A DNA stretch of 64,000 nt from a bacterium (GCA_021813505.1 JAKAKI010000079.1:1-64000); one strand, 5' to 3'; positions 36,083 through 43,991 are shown, counted from the stretch's first letter. Made by a program: numbers and translations. The notes: generated by a model from the letters alone, not told the origin.

Positions 36083-36769
36083 ATGCCGAACATCACGCTT
36101 GAAAGAGCTCTCCAGTCGCTGAAGCTGGCGGCCGTGCTGGATGTCGGCTGCGGCTGTGGTGGCCATTCCACGCGTACACTGCTTGAGCTTTGTGACCGGG
36201 TCGTTGCGATCGACGTCGCTCCCCGTTTAGCCCGCTGGCACGAAATCGCTCAATCCTCGAAGGCGAGATTCTGTTGCATGGACGCCCTGGCCCTGGGCTT
36301 TCCCTGCGATTCTTTTCCACTCGTGGTCGAACCTGCCACCCTGCACCATATCGCCCATTGGCCCGACGCGCTCACAGAGATGCTCCGGGTCTCTTCCGAT
36401 TCCATTCTCCTCCAGGAGCCTGTCGATGATCTTAGGTCCGCAGCCAAGCAGAGAACGTTTGAAGCCCAGGGCCTCTTCCTTTCGCTGCAGGCAGAGGTCG
36501 GCTTCGCCCACTACCGGCACTTGACGCGTGATGCGATCTTCTCCGCACTCGAGGGGCGGGCGGTGATTGCTGAGACACAACTGGAGACCAGTGATGCTCC
36601 GGTCTCTTTCGATGAGTTCTTTGAGTCGTTCGACGTCTTCGCATCCCAGAGTGGCCGGAAGGAATACTGGCTCGACAAGCTTCAGATCATGCGAGCGAAA
36701 TTCGCCGGCGCACCACTGTGTGAAGACGATACCCTGACGATCTGGGCCACCAAACGTACGTCCCGTTGA
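36083..36769 (+). CDS. Class I SAM-dependent methyltransferase
   Basis: 228 residues with a Rossmann methyltransferase core: motif I AVLDVGCGCGGHS, acidic motif II VVAIDVA, and a later VEPATLHHIAHWPDALTEMLRVSSDSILLQEP that fits motifs IV-VI of the Methyltransf_11 type. The substrate is unknown. ATG 36083 has GGAG about 9 nt upstream. It lies alone between REP and MITE copies, with no partner gene, so it may have moved in with the repeat-rich segment. Confidence 0.85.
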   Translation: MPNITLERALQSLKLAAVLDVGCGCGGHSTRTLLELCDRVVAIDVAPRLARWHEIAQSSKARFCCMDALALGFPCDSFPLVVEPATLHHIAHWPDALTEMLRVSSDSILLQEPVDDLRSAAKQRTFEAQGLFLSLQAEVGFAHYRHLTRDAIFSALEGRAVIAETQLETSDAPVSFDEFFESFDVFASQSGRKEYWLDKLQIMRAKFAGAPLCEDDTLTIWATKRTSR

Positions 36770-37086
36770 TCACTTTGACCTGCTCGACCAGGGTGCCCCA
36801 CCGCTTGGGGGCGTGTTGAAGAACTTGTCCCCAACGTCACGGTAGTTGCGCAGGGGGGAGGTTGCTTCCTCGCTCCCTCCGCCTTCGGCGGAGACGCTCC
36901 TCGCAACGACAACTGTGCCTTTGCATTGCCAACGACATGTGAGATGTCGTTGCGAGGCGCGGCTCTTTGCGCCGAAGCAATCCCCCCCTTACAAAACTCC
37001 CGCCGCTCTTCAGAGGACTTCTTCAACACGCCCCTTGCGGTGGGTAAGACGGAATTTGCGGTAAGTGCGTTGACGTGACACGACGT
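36770..37086. repeat. REP interrupted by a MITE-like element
   Basis: 317 bp with no ORF. A REP half (GGGTGCCCCACCGCTTG, 36791-36807) is followed by the element 36808-37034, and then the other half (TTGCGGTGGGTAAGACGG, 37035-37052). A repeated tail (GGAATTTGCGGTAAGTGCGTTGACGTGACACGAC) runs to 37083 and resembles the tail after the REP at 35335. Confidence 0.85.
36808..37034. mobile_element. MITE-like element, core type B, copy 2, with 3-bp target duplication
   Basis: 227 bp bounded by perfect 16-bp inverted ends GGGGCGTGTTGAAGAA / TTCTTCAACACGCCCC. It splits a REP exactly at its centre and duplicates TTG (36805-36807 and 37035-37037). Removing the element and one TTG restores CACCGCTTGCGGTGGG. 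The interior is itself palindromic (GAGGTTGCTTC.. and ..GAAGCAAT) and has no ORF. A transposase in trans is implied; none in the window is an obvious partner. Confidence 0.85.
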
Positions 37087-37491
37087 CTACGACATCGCAT
37101 CACGAGGGTGAAAGGTTTCACGCCCCGGGACGTCTGCTACATGACCTGTCTGTGAAACAGTACCATCCCACGGCAAGCCGTGGGGCACCCAGCGGGGCAC
37201 CACACCACCAGATGACCTCCTGGGGCTTACTCGCTCCCCCGACATATCTGCCGCATGCACCTTGTGCACCGACGCCGCCACCGGCCCCTTGACGCCATCG
37301 ATCAGCCGGAACCGTACACGATCGCCGGAGACCAGCGTGCGCGGACCCAGATCCTTGATCGCCGCACGATTCACATAGACGTCGATTGCGCCATCACGCG
37401 CGATCAAACCCTTGCCAACCACATTGTCGTACGACCGCACCGTACCCTCAGCCATCACCGCTACCTTCTGCATAGATTTTCCGTCCATCAT
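37087..37491 (-). CDS. Cold-shock-domain protein with REP-derived C-terminal tail
   Basis: 134 residues. Residues of about 13-78 form an OB-fold cold-shock domain (MAEGTVRSYDNVVGKGLIARDGAIDVYVNRAAI ... VSGDRVRFRLIDGVKGPVAASVHKV). The RNP1 aromatics normally in GFGFI are missing (GKGLI), and RNP2 is DVYVN, so single-strand binding may be weak or altered. After the domain the frame runs through a REP (PRWVPHGLPWDGTVSQTG) before stopping, so the last 50 residues derive from repeat DNA. ATG 37491 follows AGAGGA. It lies 71 bp downstream of a paralogue with the same leader layout. Confidence 0.72.
   Translation of the reverse strand: MMDGKSMQKVAVMAEGTVRSYDNVVGKGLIARDGAIDVYVNRAAIKDLGPRTLVSGDRVRFRLIDGVKGPVAASVHKVHAADMSGERVSPRRSSGGVVPRWVPHGLPWDGTVSQTGHVADVPGRETFHPRDAMS
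37163..37200. repeat. REP copy inside the cold-shock gene 3' end
   Basis: ATCCCACGGCAAGCCGTGGGGCACCC is the inverse complement of the array unit at 34848-35170, and the preceding CTGTCTGTGAAACAGTA also matches the array. It overlaps the coding sequence of the upstream cold-shock gene in frame. Confidence 0.85.
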
Positions 37492-37562
37492 ACACATCCT
37501 CTCATGGCGGGGACAAAGCGGCGTCCCCCGTCCGTTGACCACATTGGCTGACCAGTCGTGCC

Positions 37563-37883
37563 CTAAAGCTTGCGTACCGACGCGGCGCGCAGTCCTTTGG
37601 GTCCCTCGGTCAATTCGAACGACACACGATCACCGGGGATGAGGTACTGTCCTTCCTCGCCGAGGATCGCTTCCTGATGCACGAAAACGTCCTTGCCCAT
37701 GCCTTCCTGCGCGATGAAGCCAAAACGCCGGCCACGATCGAACGACTTGACCCTGCCGATCACGGCCGCGGGGCTCAATGGCGTGGTTGCCTCCACTGGA
37801 TTCGTCAAAGTGGGTTCCGCCACCGGATTGGCCTGGGTGGTTTCCTCCGCCGTATCCATCGTATTTCCGTTGGTTCCTTCCAT
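37563..37883 (-). CDS. Cold-shock-domain protein
   Basis: 106 residues. An acidic, Thr/Pro-rich N-terminal extension of about 38 residues (TMDTAEETTQANPVAEPTLTNPVEATTPLS) precedes a canonical cold-shock domain: IGRVKSFDRGRRFGFIAQEGMGKDVFVHQEAIL ... IPGDRVSFELTEGPKGLRAASV. RNP1 (RRFGFI) and RNP2 (DVFVH) are intact, so it should bind single-stranded RNA or DNA. ATG 37883 has AAAGGAT 8 nt upstream. It is divergent from the RRM gene. Confidence 0.88.
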   Translation of the reverse strand: MEGTNGNTMDTAEETTQANPVAEPTLTNPVEATTPLSPAAVIGRVKSFDRGRRFGFIAQEGMGKDVFVHQEAILGEEGQYLIPGDRVSFELTEGPKGLRAASVRKL

Positions 37884-38365
37884 GGTGCACATCCTTTGTT
37901 ACTGGGAATGTAACGGCACTCCCAGTCCGTTGGCCCGGACGGCCTTTGAAACCTATGTGGCTTTCCAGTGAGTGCCGCGCCGTGGGTAGCCGCCCGGCCA
38001 GTCAGTGTGAAGTCTAAGGCTTCGACTTGGAACACGCGTTAAACGGGCTCAATTGCCGGAATATCGACTTTATCTCCAAATCAAAGCCAAGTGCAGTGTG
38101 CGTATGCTGTTCCGCCCAACGCGAACGACCATCCATTCATGAGCCGTGAATCACATTTACGACTCAGAGCGTAACTACGCGTAAAGGCGTATTGCATACG
38201 CCCCGCCACGCGAACCGGATATTCCCCGGAACTCCCTGTCAGGGAATAGATTGGTTGCCGTTTTCACGGCTGTCCGAAGATAAATCCGGCCCCGGCGCCG
38301 TTTGCGCCGTATAAAGAGTTTGGGCACAGCAAGTAAGCCATTTTGAAGATCGATAGGAGATCGGA
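37884..38365. promoter_or_regulatory. Long divergent control region between cold-shock and RRM genes
   Basis: 482 bp without an ORF. The long leader before a nucleic-acid chaperone gene on each side recalls the structured 5' UTRs of cold-shock genes. Several small palindromes can be seen: TTCCCCGGAACTCCCTGTCAGGGAA (about 38222-38246), GGCGTATTGCATACGCC (38184-38200) and CCGGCGCCGTTTGCGCCG (38292-38309). I cannot assign a promoter with confidence. Confidence 0.4.
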
Positions 38366-38779
38366 ATGAAGATCTACGTAGGAAACCTTGAACCAAATGT
38401 CAGCGGATCAGACCTTCACGCCACCTTCGGTGCTTACGGCGAGGTCGCCTCGGCCAAAATCAGCACCGACAACTGGTCGGGCGTCTCGCGCGGTTTCGGT
38501 TTTGTCGAAATGGCCGTCCAAAGCCAGGGCGAGGCCGCCATCACAGCACTCAACAAAAAGAAACCGGGTTGGCAGGTGATGCCGGTTCATGAGGGACAGC
38601 AGTCGTTGCGACTCCACCGCAAAGCCACCGCAAAACAGGCGCTCTCAGGAGCAACCCCGTCAGGCGACGCACCGCGACGCAGCGCCTTTGCCAAGGCCGA
38701 GCCGGCCAAGAAACAGGCTGCGGCTCCTGCAGTGCCGATGCCGTCGCTGTCTCGGAAGAAGACCAGCGCCGCGCATTAA
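38366..38779 (+). CDS. RRM-type RNA-binding protein
   Basis: 137 residues. The RNA-recognition motif has RNP2 KIYVGNL at 2-8 and RNP1 RGFGFVEM near 42-50, followed by a basic, Ala/Lys-rich tail (RKATAKQALSGATPSG ... LSRKKTSAAH) that could add nonspecific RNA binding. The single RRM plus low-complexity tail resembles the bacterial/cyanobacterial Rbp proteins, often cold-induced. ATG 38366 follows AGGAG. It is divergent from two cold-shock-domain genes and ends in a clear intrinsic terminator at 38814. Confidence 0.92.
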   Translation: MKIYVGNLEPNVSGSDLHATFGAYGEVASAKISTDNWSGVSRGFGFVEMAVQSQGEAAITALNKKKPGWQVMPVHEGQQSLRLHRKATAKQALSGATPSGDAPRRSAFAKAEPAKKQAAAPAVPMPSLSRKKTSAAH

Positions 38780-38813
38780 GTGCGAATCGAACGACCTTAA
38801 CCGTCTTGAATTC

Positions 38814-38848
38814 GGCAGGCCGGACACGCAGTCCGGCCTGCCTGTTTT
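38814..38848 (+). terminator. Intrinsic terminator after the RRM gene
   Basis: GGCAGGCCGGAC-ACGCA-GTCCGGCCTGCC forms a perfect 12-bp stem with a 5-base loop, followed by TGTTTT. It lies 35 nt beyond the stop. The stem sequence belongs to the same GGCCGGAC palindrome family seen inside hemH at 53407. Confidence 0.85.
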
Positions 38849-38880
38849 AATCTGGCTTGACGCCGAAAGCCTGAGTATTC

Positions 38881-39048
38881 GGGTGCCACGGACAAGGAAG
38901 GCCGAGCGGCTTTTCTGCTCGGCCTTCCTTGTCCGTGTCTTTCTTCTGTTTGCGAGAAGAAGACACGGACAAGCAGATTCTCCAAAGAGCCGGAGAATCT
39001 GCTTGTCCGTGGCACCCCTTTGGTGAACATGGTTTCTCAACAGACCCC
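38881..39048. repeat. MITE-like element, core type A, copy 3
   Basis: GGGTGCCACGGACAAGGAAG at the left and CTTGTCCGTGGCACCC at 39002-39017 form the outer palindrome. Inside are the GCCGAGC/GCTCGGC hairpin and the AGATTCTCC/GGAGAATCT hairpin. The right side still has the terminal repeat GGTTTCTCAACAGACCCC ending at 39048, and the left terminal repeat is decayed. With the terminator it fills most of the 38780-39162 gap; no gene lies there. Confidence 0.7.
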
Positions 39049-39162
39049 TACGCGCGGGGACACCACCGCCCCGCGTTTTCAATCTCGATCGCAACCCAGA
39101 AACTAGAGTGCCCCAGCCACAACTGCGGCTGGGGCCTCCAATGCGCGGGCTGAACGAATCCT

Positions 39163-39942
39163 TTACAGCGGCGACACCGTCAGCGTATCCCGCGCACTCA
39201 CTACTGCCGCCGACACTGCGCCGGTGATTTCTGGTGTATCAACTGTCAGTGGAAATGATGTCACAGGAATCCCGTAGTTGGCTCCGGGCCGGACCACAAA
39301 CGTTGGCGCGTAGGCCACCACATGGATGTAATACACATCCGGCACAATCTGGTTATTCTGCGGGTTGTTGAAAGCCGTGGGCGTAAACGTCTGCGACCGC
39401 GTCGATCCCGCCACGACTGCCTGTCCGGGGGCGGCCGATCCGTGCCCGCGCGGCATGATGGCGGCGATGTACCCAGCCGCGCCGGCCGATCCGGTCCACT
39501 CGATGCGCGGATTCGCCTTGTTGGGCTGCCACTGATGTGTATTGGGTATCAGGTTCGAAATCCCAAAACTGTCGGGCATGACCACCGACGTCTGGTACTT
39601 GAACGCTTTGGATGTATCAATCGCCTTGATGGCAACCGTGTGTGCGAACAGCCATTTTTTCTTCGCATAAGTTGTATCGACCCTGCCCGTCGCGCCAACC
39701 CGGATCGTATCCGCGTCCACCAGCACGAATCCGCCGGCAAACGCCGAGTCGTTGCGCAAAAATTCCAGCGACAGGTAATCCGACTGGGTATCGAGATTCT
39801 TCTCCAGAAGAATGCTGAATGAATACGACGCACTCTTCGGCCGGTTCAACGATCCGCCGCTGCAACCGGCAATAACCAAAAGCCCCAGAATCGCCAGCCC
39901 CACGACCATACGACGCGCCCAAACTCTATTGCTCTCTGACAT
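39163..39942 (-). CDS. Lipoprotein of unknown function
   Basis: 259 residues with lipobox VIAGC near residue 23-27. The mature region has beta-rich segments (SYSFSILLEKNL, IPNTHQWQPNKANPRIEWTGSAGAAGYIAAI, QIVPDVYYIHVVAYAPTF) compatible with two fibronectin/Ig-like domains; I do not recognise the family. ATG 39942 is the natural start. No operon partner: the neighbours are repeats and oppositely oriented genes. Confidence 0.72.
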   Translation of the reverse strand: MSESNRVWARRMVVGLAILGLLVIAGCSGGSLNRPKSASYSFSILLEKNLDTQSDYLSLEFLRNDSAFAGGFVLVDADTIRVGATGRVDTTYAKKKWLFAHTVAIKAIDTSKAFKYQTSVVMPDSFGISNLIPNTHQWQPNKANPRIEWTGSAGAAGYIAAIMPRGHGSAAPGQAVVAGSTRSQTFTPTAFNNPQNNQIVPDVYYIHVVAYAPTFVVRPGANYGIPVTSFPLTVDTPEITGAVSAAVVSARDTLTVSPL

Positions 39943-40409
39943 TTTCGACTCCGTTTCTATACGCCCTTGTTACTGTATCGGCGCATCGCGCACGGGGTTT
40001 CAGACAATTCTACACGCGTAACCCCCGCTCATCGCCCTCCAACCCACTGTTTGGCAATCCCTTAAATCTCCCGGCCCACCCCTGGTGGGCGTGTTGAGGA
40101 AGCCCTCCGAAAGGTGGCGGCAGTTGTGTAAGGGAGAGGTTGCTTCGGCGCAAAAAGCCGCGCCTCGCAACGACATCACACTGGTCGTTGGCAACGCAAA
40201 GGCACAGTTGTCGTTGCGAGGAGCGTCTCCGCCGAAGGCGGAAGGAGCGACGAAGCAACCTCCCCCTTACACAACTGCCACGATCTTGAGGACAAGGTTT
40301 TGAACAGACTCTTGGTAGCATGGGGATCCTGCCCATGCCCCGGTTCTTGGGCAGGAGCGCCACCCGGTGCGTATATTGATCTGGGGCAATAAGACCGAGA
40401 GACTCGTTT
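39943..40409. repeat. Intergenic region with MITE-like element type B, copy 3
   Basis: 467 bp without a gene. The element spans about 40087-40312: left GGGCGTGTTGAGGAAG, right GGTTTTGAACAGACTC (inverse complement GAGTCTGTTCAAAACC). The arms GAGAGGTTGCTTCGGCGC and GAAGCAACCTCCCCC and a central GTCGTTG..CAACGAC hairpin lie between. After it, at 40317-40360, there is a GGGGATCCTGCCCATGCCCC palindrome family member. The DUF2953 gene promoter presumably lies between 40360 and 40410. Confidence 0.65.
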
Positions 40410-41090
40410 ATGGGAATACTGGCGTGGATCATGATCGTGGTCTTGGGATTGCTGATCCTCCTTTTGGCCGCGCCGATACGCCTCCGCCTTCGTTGGAACG
40501 GCGAACAGAAAACCTTCTCCATTCACTATCTGGTTGTCGCCTTCGAGTTGGACTTCGCCCATCAATGCCGCCGCATTTGCCTGATGTCGTGGGTCGTTTC
40601 TGCCAAACCGTGGTCGGCACCCGAACCTCACCGAGACGACCCGAAGGGCAATGGCTCGCCGAAGCGGTCCACTCCCTTGGGCAAACGAACGCCTTCCCGA
40701 TCGTTGAAGAAGCTCAATCTCCTGTGGAGATCACGATCCAGTCTGCGCCGTGCGCTGCTGGTCATTGTTCGCCTGGCCGCCCGTCTCGTACGGTCATGGC
40801 ATCTTGAACGCGGTGATATCAGAATCACGGCAGGGCTCGGCGACCCGGCACGGACCGGCGTCGCCACTGGCTGCTTTTATTCACTTTTGCCAATCCTTCG
40901 CAACCACATCCCCGGCTTGCACATCGGCTGGCAGCCGTGCTTCGACCGCGCGGTTTGGGAGGTCGAGGCGCATATTGTTCTGCGGGCATTACCGGGGCGG
41001 TTGGTGTATCATGGAATACAGGCGGTCGCGTCATGGCCATGGCGCGAACTGAGACGCTTGAGAGCCAATCTGGCCGGTTTAGGGAGGTAA
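40410..41090 (+). CDS. DUF2953-like membrane protein (YtfI-type partner of GerW)
   Basis: 226 residues. A single N-terminal helix (AWIMIVVLGLLILLLAAPIRLRLRWNG) is followed by a short immunoglobulin-like strand pattern, a basic linker of about 50 residues, and a C-terminal domain (ERGDIRITAGLGDPARTGVATGCFYSLLPIL, then WQPCFDRAVWEVEAHIVLRALPGRLV). The pattern GLGDPA.TG...G matches the DUF2953 family. In Firmicutes the DUF2953 gene ytfI stands next to ytfJ, the same arrangement seen here, which supports the call. The gene downstream begins 1 bp after its stop, whose codon overlaps the AGGGAGG site. Confidence 0.72.
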   Translation: MGILAWIMIVVLGLLILLLAAPIRLRLRWNGEQKTFSIHYLVVAFELDFAHQCRRICLMSWVVSAKPWSAPEPHRDDPKGNGSPKRSTPLGKRTPSRSLKKLNLLWRSRSSLRRALLVIVRLAARLVRSWHLERGDIRITAGLGDPARTGVATGCFYSLLPILRNHIPGLHIGWQPCFDRAVWEVEAHIVLRALPGRLVYHGIQAVASWPWRELRRLRANLAGLGR

Positions 41091-41091
41091 C

Positions 41092-41475
41092 ATGCCGAAC
41101 AATCTTATGGAGGTCCTGCAGGTGATCGTCGGGGAGTTGAAACAGATGGCCCGCTCGGAAACCGTGATCGGCCAACCAGTCACCGCCGGCGACCGGACAA
41201 TCATTCCCCTCACTCGCATCTCTGTCGGCTTCGGCGCGGGCGGCGGCGAGGGCGAACACCCGGAGAAAGGCGCCCGTTTCGGCGGCGGCGGTGGCGGCGG
41301 TGCGGTGATTGAGCCGGTTGGCTTCCTCATCCTCGACCACGACAAAGTCTCGATTCTCACCGCTCGCGACCGGACCACTTTCGACAAGATCATCGACGCC
41401 ACACCCGACGTGCTGGCGGCGATCAAGGACTTTACGAAGAAGACGCCGGATGCGAAGTCCGGTCAAAGTACATAG
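41092..41475 (+). CDS. GerW/YtfJ family protein
   Basis: 127 residues. The family core is visible: VGELKQMARSETVIGQPVTAGDRTIIPLTRISVGFGAGGGEG, then a Gly stretch (GARFGGGGGGGAVIEPVGFLIL) and DHDKVSILTARD. GerW (YtfJ) is named from Bacillus spore germination, but the family is widespread in non-sporulating bacteria with unknown function. No signal peptide, so cytoplasmic. AGGGAGG is 5 nt upstream of ATG 41092. It forms a two-gene operon with the DUF2953 gene. Confidence 0.88.
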   Translation: MPNNLMEVLQVIVGELKQMARSETVIGQPVTAGDRTIIPLTRISVGFGAGGGEGEHPEKGARFGGGGGGGAVIEPVGFLILDHDKVSILTARDRTTFDKIIDATPDVLAAIKDFTKKTPDAKSGQST

Positions 41476-41535
41476 CCGTTGCCGTCCCCCCGATTCCGGG
41501 TGGTCCAACGGCAGCCACATTCTGGAGGCAATCTC

Positions 41536-42627
41536 ATGTTCCTGAAGCTCGCGTTGTTCCTCTTCTGGCCCATTTTGCAAGGTGCTCCCCCGCAGCAGTA
41601 TATCGAGCTGAGCAAGTTCTGGAAGGCAGCCTCGGTCATCGAAACTGGCATGACCCGTCCGCTCGCCGTCATCACCTGCCCCAGCAAAGACTCAGTCTCG
41701 GATGGCTGGCTCATCGCCGCCGATTCGTCGGGGAAACTGGCCGAATACTTTTCTGACGGCAACAGTTGGACCGCCAAGCGTTCCTTCACCGCCGGCACAC
41801 CGCTTTTGTGTATCTGCGCCGCGGCGCCGAAACCCGATATGGAATTCCATCTCTACGGTGGAACAAAGACCGGGCAGATTATCGAGGTATCGCGGGGAGT
41901 GATGGGCTGGTCCAAACATGAGATCGTGCAACTGCCCGGCCCCATCAAAACCATCTTCGCCACCGAAGCCGGCGGGGGCGGCATTCCGTCCGTCTTGTTT
42001 GTCATCGATGGCAACGGCAAGATCTATCAACTGATCCCGCCGGATAATGCGACTGACCCTGCGGCCCGCTGGACCACCCTCGCGTTCACCGATGTTCCCG
42101 GTGGCGCCTCTCTGATTGTCGCCCACCGCTACGGCCAGAAATTGTGGGCGGCCGCGGCCGGCACCAAAGGCGACATCTACCGCTATACCCGCGACTCGCT
42201 CGGCATCTGGCACACTGATCCATGGGCCAAAATGGCGGCGGGTCCCAAATACTTCGCTGCCGCCGTTGATCCGAGCCTCAGAGACATCGCGGTGTACTAC
42301 GCAGGAAACGATGGCCTCTTTCGCTTCCTGTTTCTCGGATACACCGAGGACAAAAAGGCCCGCGTCCCCGTTGCCGACGGCGCATCCAACATCCTCGGCG
42401 GCGGCACGCAACGGCGCTTCAACGAGTTCTTCGGCATCAGCAACAACGAATTCTGCATGTTTGAATTCAATTTCGACGACAAGGCCTGGCACAAGGTTCC
42501 GATCGACAAAATCGAGCCACCGGTCGTTTCCACCAATTTCGGCTTCGGCTTGAATGATCTCGTCGCCCAGATGTACGTCATGGGCGCCAACGGCAAAATT
42601 CATCAATTCGTGCGGTACAAGAACTGA
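41536..42627 (+). CDS. Exported protein of unknown function, possible beta-propeller
   Basis: 363 residues. A short hydrophobic N-terminus (LKLALFLFWPILQGA) suggests export. I do not recognise the family. Repeating units of about 45-50 residues with W/Y and Gly-turns (DGWLIAADSSGKLAEYFSDGNSW, MEFHLYGGTKTGQIIEVSRGVMGW, PSVLFVIDGNGKIYQLIPPD, QKLWAAAAGTKGDIYRYTRDSLGIW) argue for a six- or seven-bladed propeller. No catalytic motif. ATG 41536 with GGAGG upstream is preferred over the track start at 41479, which lies in the intergenic gap. It is 60 bp after gerW and may be in the same operon. Confidence 0.65.
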   Translation: MFLKLALFLFWPILQGAPPQQYIELSKFWKAASVIETGMTRPLAVITCPSKDSVSDGWLIAADSSGKLAEYFSDGNSWTAKRSFTAGTPLLCICAAAPKPDMEFHLYGGTKTGQIIEVSRGVMGWSKHEIVQLPGPIKTIFATEAGGGGIPSVLFVIDGNGKIYQLIPPDNATDPAARWTTLAFTDVPGGASLIVAHRYGQKLWAAAAGTKGDIYRYTRDSLGIWHTDPWAKMAAGPKYFAAAVDPSLRDIAVYYAGNDGLFRFLFLGYTEDKKARVPVADGASNILGGGTQRRFNEFFGISNNEFCMFEFNFDDKAWHKVPIDKIEPPVVSTNFGFGLNDLVAQMYVMGANGKIHQFVRYKN

Positions 42628-42728
42628 CCAAGTCTGCGCTATGCCTAAAATGTGAACTTCAAGCCACGCACCACGGTGCGGAGTTTACTCGTAAGTGCAG
42701 TTTCGGTCATGGTTTACATGAATGGCCG

Positions 42729-43505
42729 CTATCCTGCGAGTGCCTTAGAAAGGTAATCTGCGATTCGATCTCTGTTAGCAGTCAGGCTTGAGTACTGTTT
42801 GTCACATACATCGCTGAATCGTGCGAGCACCTTTCGATTAATCTCTTCTTGATTCTCGAAAACCCCGACGGTGCGAAAAGTGAGACTCCATTTCTCGAAC
42901 TGATGGAGAGAAATCGTCGCATCACGCACCTTGTCATCATTCGAGAGCGCGAACGCGAACAGTGGCCTAGCACTCCCATTGATGCGACAGTCAACAAGAT
43001 ATTTCCCCTCTGGATCTTTTTGAGGATGGTTCCACTCAAATACCCTTCGATCTGCAGGAACGTGTTCATCCATGAATGCTTGAAAGTCCTCCAGGAACGT
43101 GGAACGGACTTGCTCCCTAGACAGATAATTAACATCGCTAATCTTAAGAATAGCCTGAATAAAACTGTAGAGTGCATCTCCGTATCGGTCATTCCTCACC
43201 TGGGAAATCAATTCGCCCTGCCTATCATCCACCCCGAAAGCACTTAGCGCATTTGAAATGATCTTCTGTCGACTTCCACGATGAAGGTCTTTCTCGTCGA
43301 CGTCATAAGTAAGGTGCATGAAGGTGTGCCCTTCATCAGACAACAACCAATGATCCGCCTCCCGCTTTAGCACGATCGCCAAATGGTCGCCATCCTCAAG
43401 GAGGAAGGGGGTCATTACACGGTATCGATTCACACCTTCTGCAATCAACCGCAATCGATCATTGACGGTCTTTCGAAACTCCTTCTCAATTGACTCTGGG
43501 GCCAT
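42729..43505 (-). CDS. DUF1828/DUF1829 domain protein
   Basis: 258 residues. The N-terminal half ([39 protein letters not shown]) matches the DUF1828 pattern, in which the D/E-x-G-x-T motif is conserved. The C-terminal half ([45 protein letters not shown]) fits DUF1829. These domains are common on mobile elements and defence islands and have no proven activity. The gene and its partner 15 bp upstream are clearly less GC-rich than the neighbours and use more A/T-ending codons, suggesting acquisition by transfer. Confidence 0.78.
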   Translation of the reverse strand: MAPESIEKEFRKTVNDRLRLIAEGVNRYRVMTPFLLEDGDHLAIVLKREADHWLLSDEGHTFMHLTYDVDEKDLHRGSRQKIISNALSAFGVDDRQGELISQVRNDRYGDALYSFIQAILKISDVNYLSREQVRSTFLEDFQAFMDEHVPADRRVFEWNHPQKDPEGKYLVDCRINGSARPLFAFALSNDDKVRDATISLHQFEKWSLTFRTVGVFENQEEINRKVLARFSDVCDKQYSSLTANRDRIADYLSKALAG

Positions 43506-43520
43506 GGAGCACCTCTATAT

Positions 43521-43991
43521 TTAGAACATCTCAAACTGGGATCGACCCGGAACTTCGAAACCGCAGTCTTGGAGAAGGCAATCAAGTGCTCCCGGGAGAT
43601 CGGCATAACGATCCGAAGGTGAAGCGAACGCGTCCTCGCGCAATCCCGAATCCTGGTACCGCTCAGTCGCGGTATGCACATGGAAATCATCCATCCTCAC
43701 ACCTTCCAACCGATTCGTGTGTTCATGGCTACCGTTGTATCTCCGAAGCCGGAAGAACTGGTTTGATCCCGGAACGCGATACGCTAGGATGACAGAGAAG
43801 TTGAGTGGATTCGCATCACTTTGTCTCAACAATATACGGAATTCACTCCCTGATTCCCCGATTACATCCAGTTCCCGCTCTTTGTGCCCTCGCTTTGCCT
43901 TGAGTGATAGGCGCTGTCGAAAGTCCGCCGGCAAAATCTTGCGTTCTCGCAGAAGCTTTTCGATTTCATCGTCGGTCAATCGGACAACCAT
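43521..43991 (-). CDS. Partner protein of the DUF1828 gene (DUF6978-like)
   Basis: 156 residues, cytoplasmic. Conserved-looking stretches are FRLRRYNGSHEHTNRLEG and DDFHVHTATERYQDSG, followed by a short acidic/aromatic tail. They recall a family (DUF6978) that I associate with DUF1828 genes, but I cannot confirm this without a search. Two His-rich motifs (HEHTN, FHVHTATERY) could be catalytic or metal-binding. It is the first gene of the pair, 15 bp before the DUF1828 gene, and shares its lower GC content. Confidence 0.65.
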   Translation of the reverse strand: MVVRLTDDEIEKLLRERKILPADFRQRLSLKAKRGHKERELDVIGESGSEFRILLRQSDANPLNFSVILAYRVPGSNQFFRLRRYNGSHEHTNRLEGVRMDDFHVHTATERYQDSGLREDAFASPSDRYADLPGALDCLLQDCGFEVPGRSQFEMF

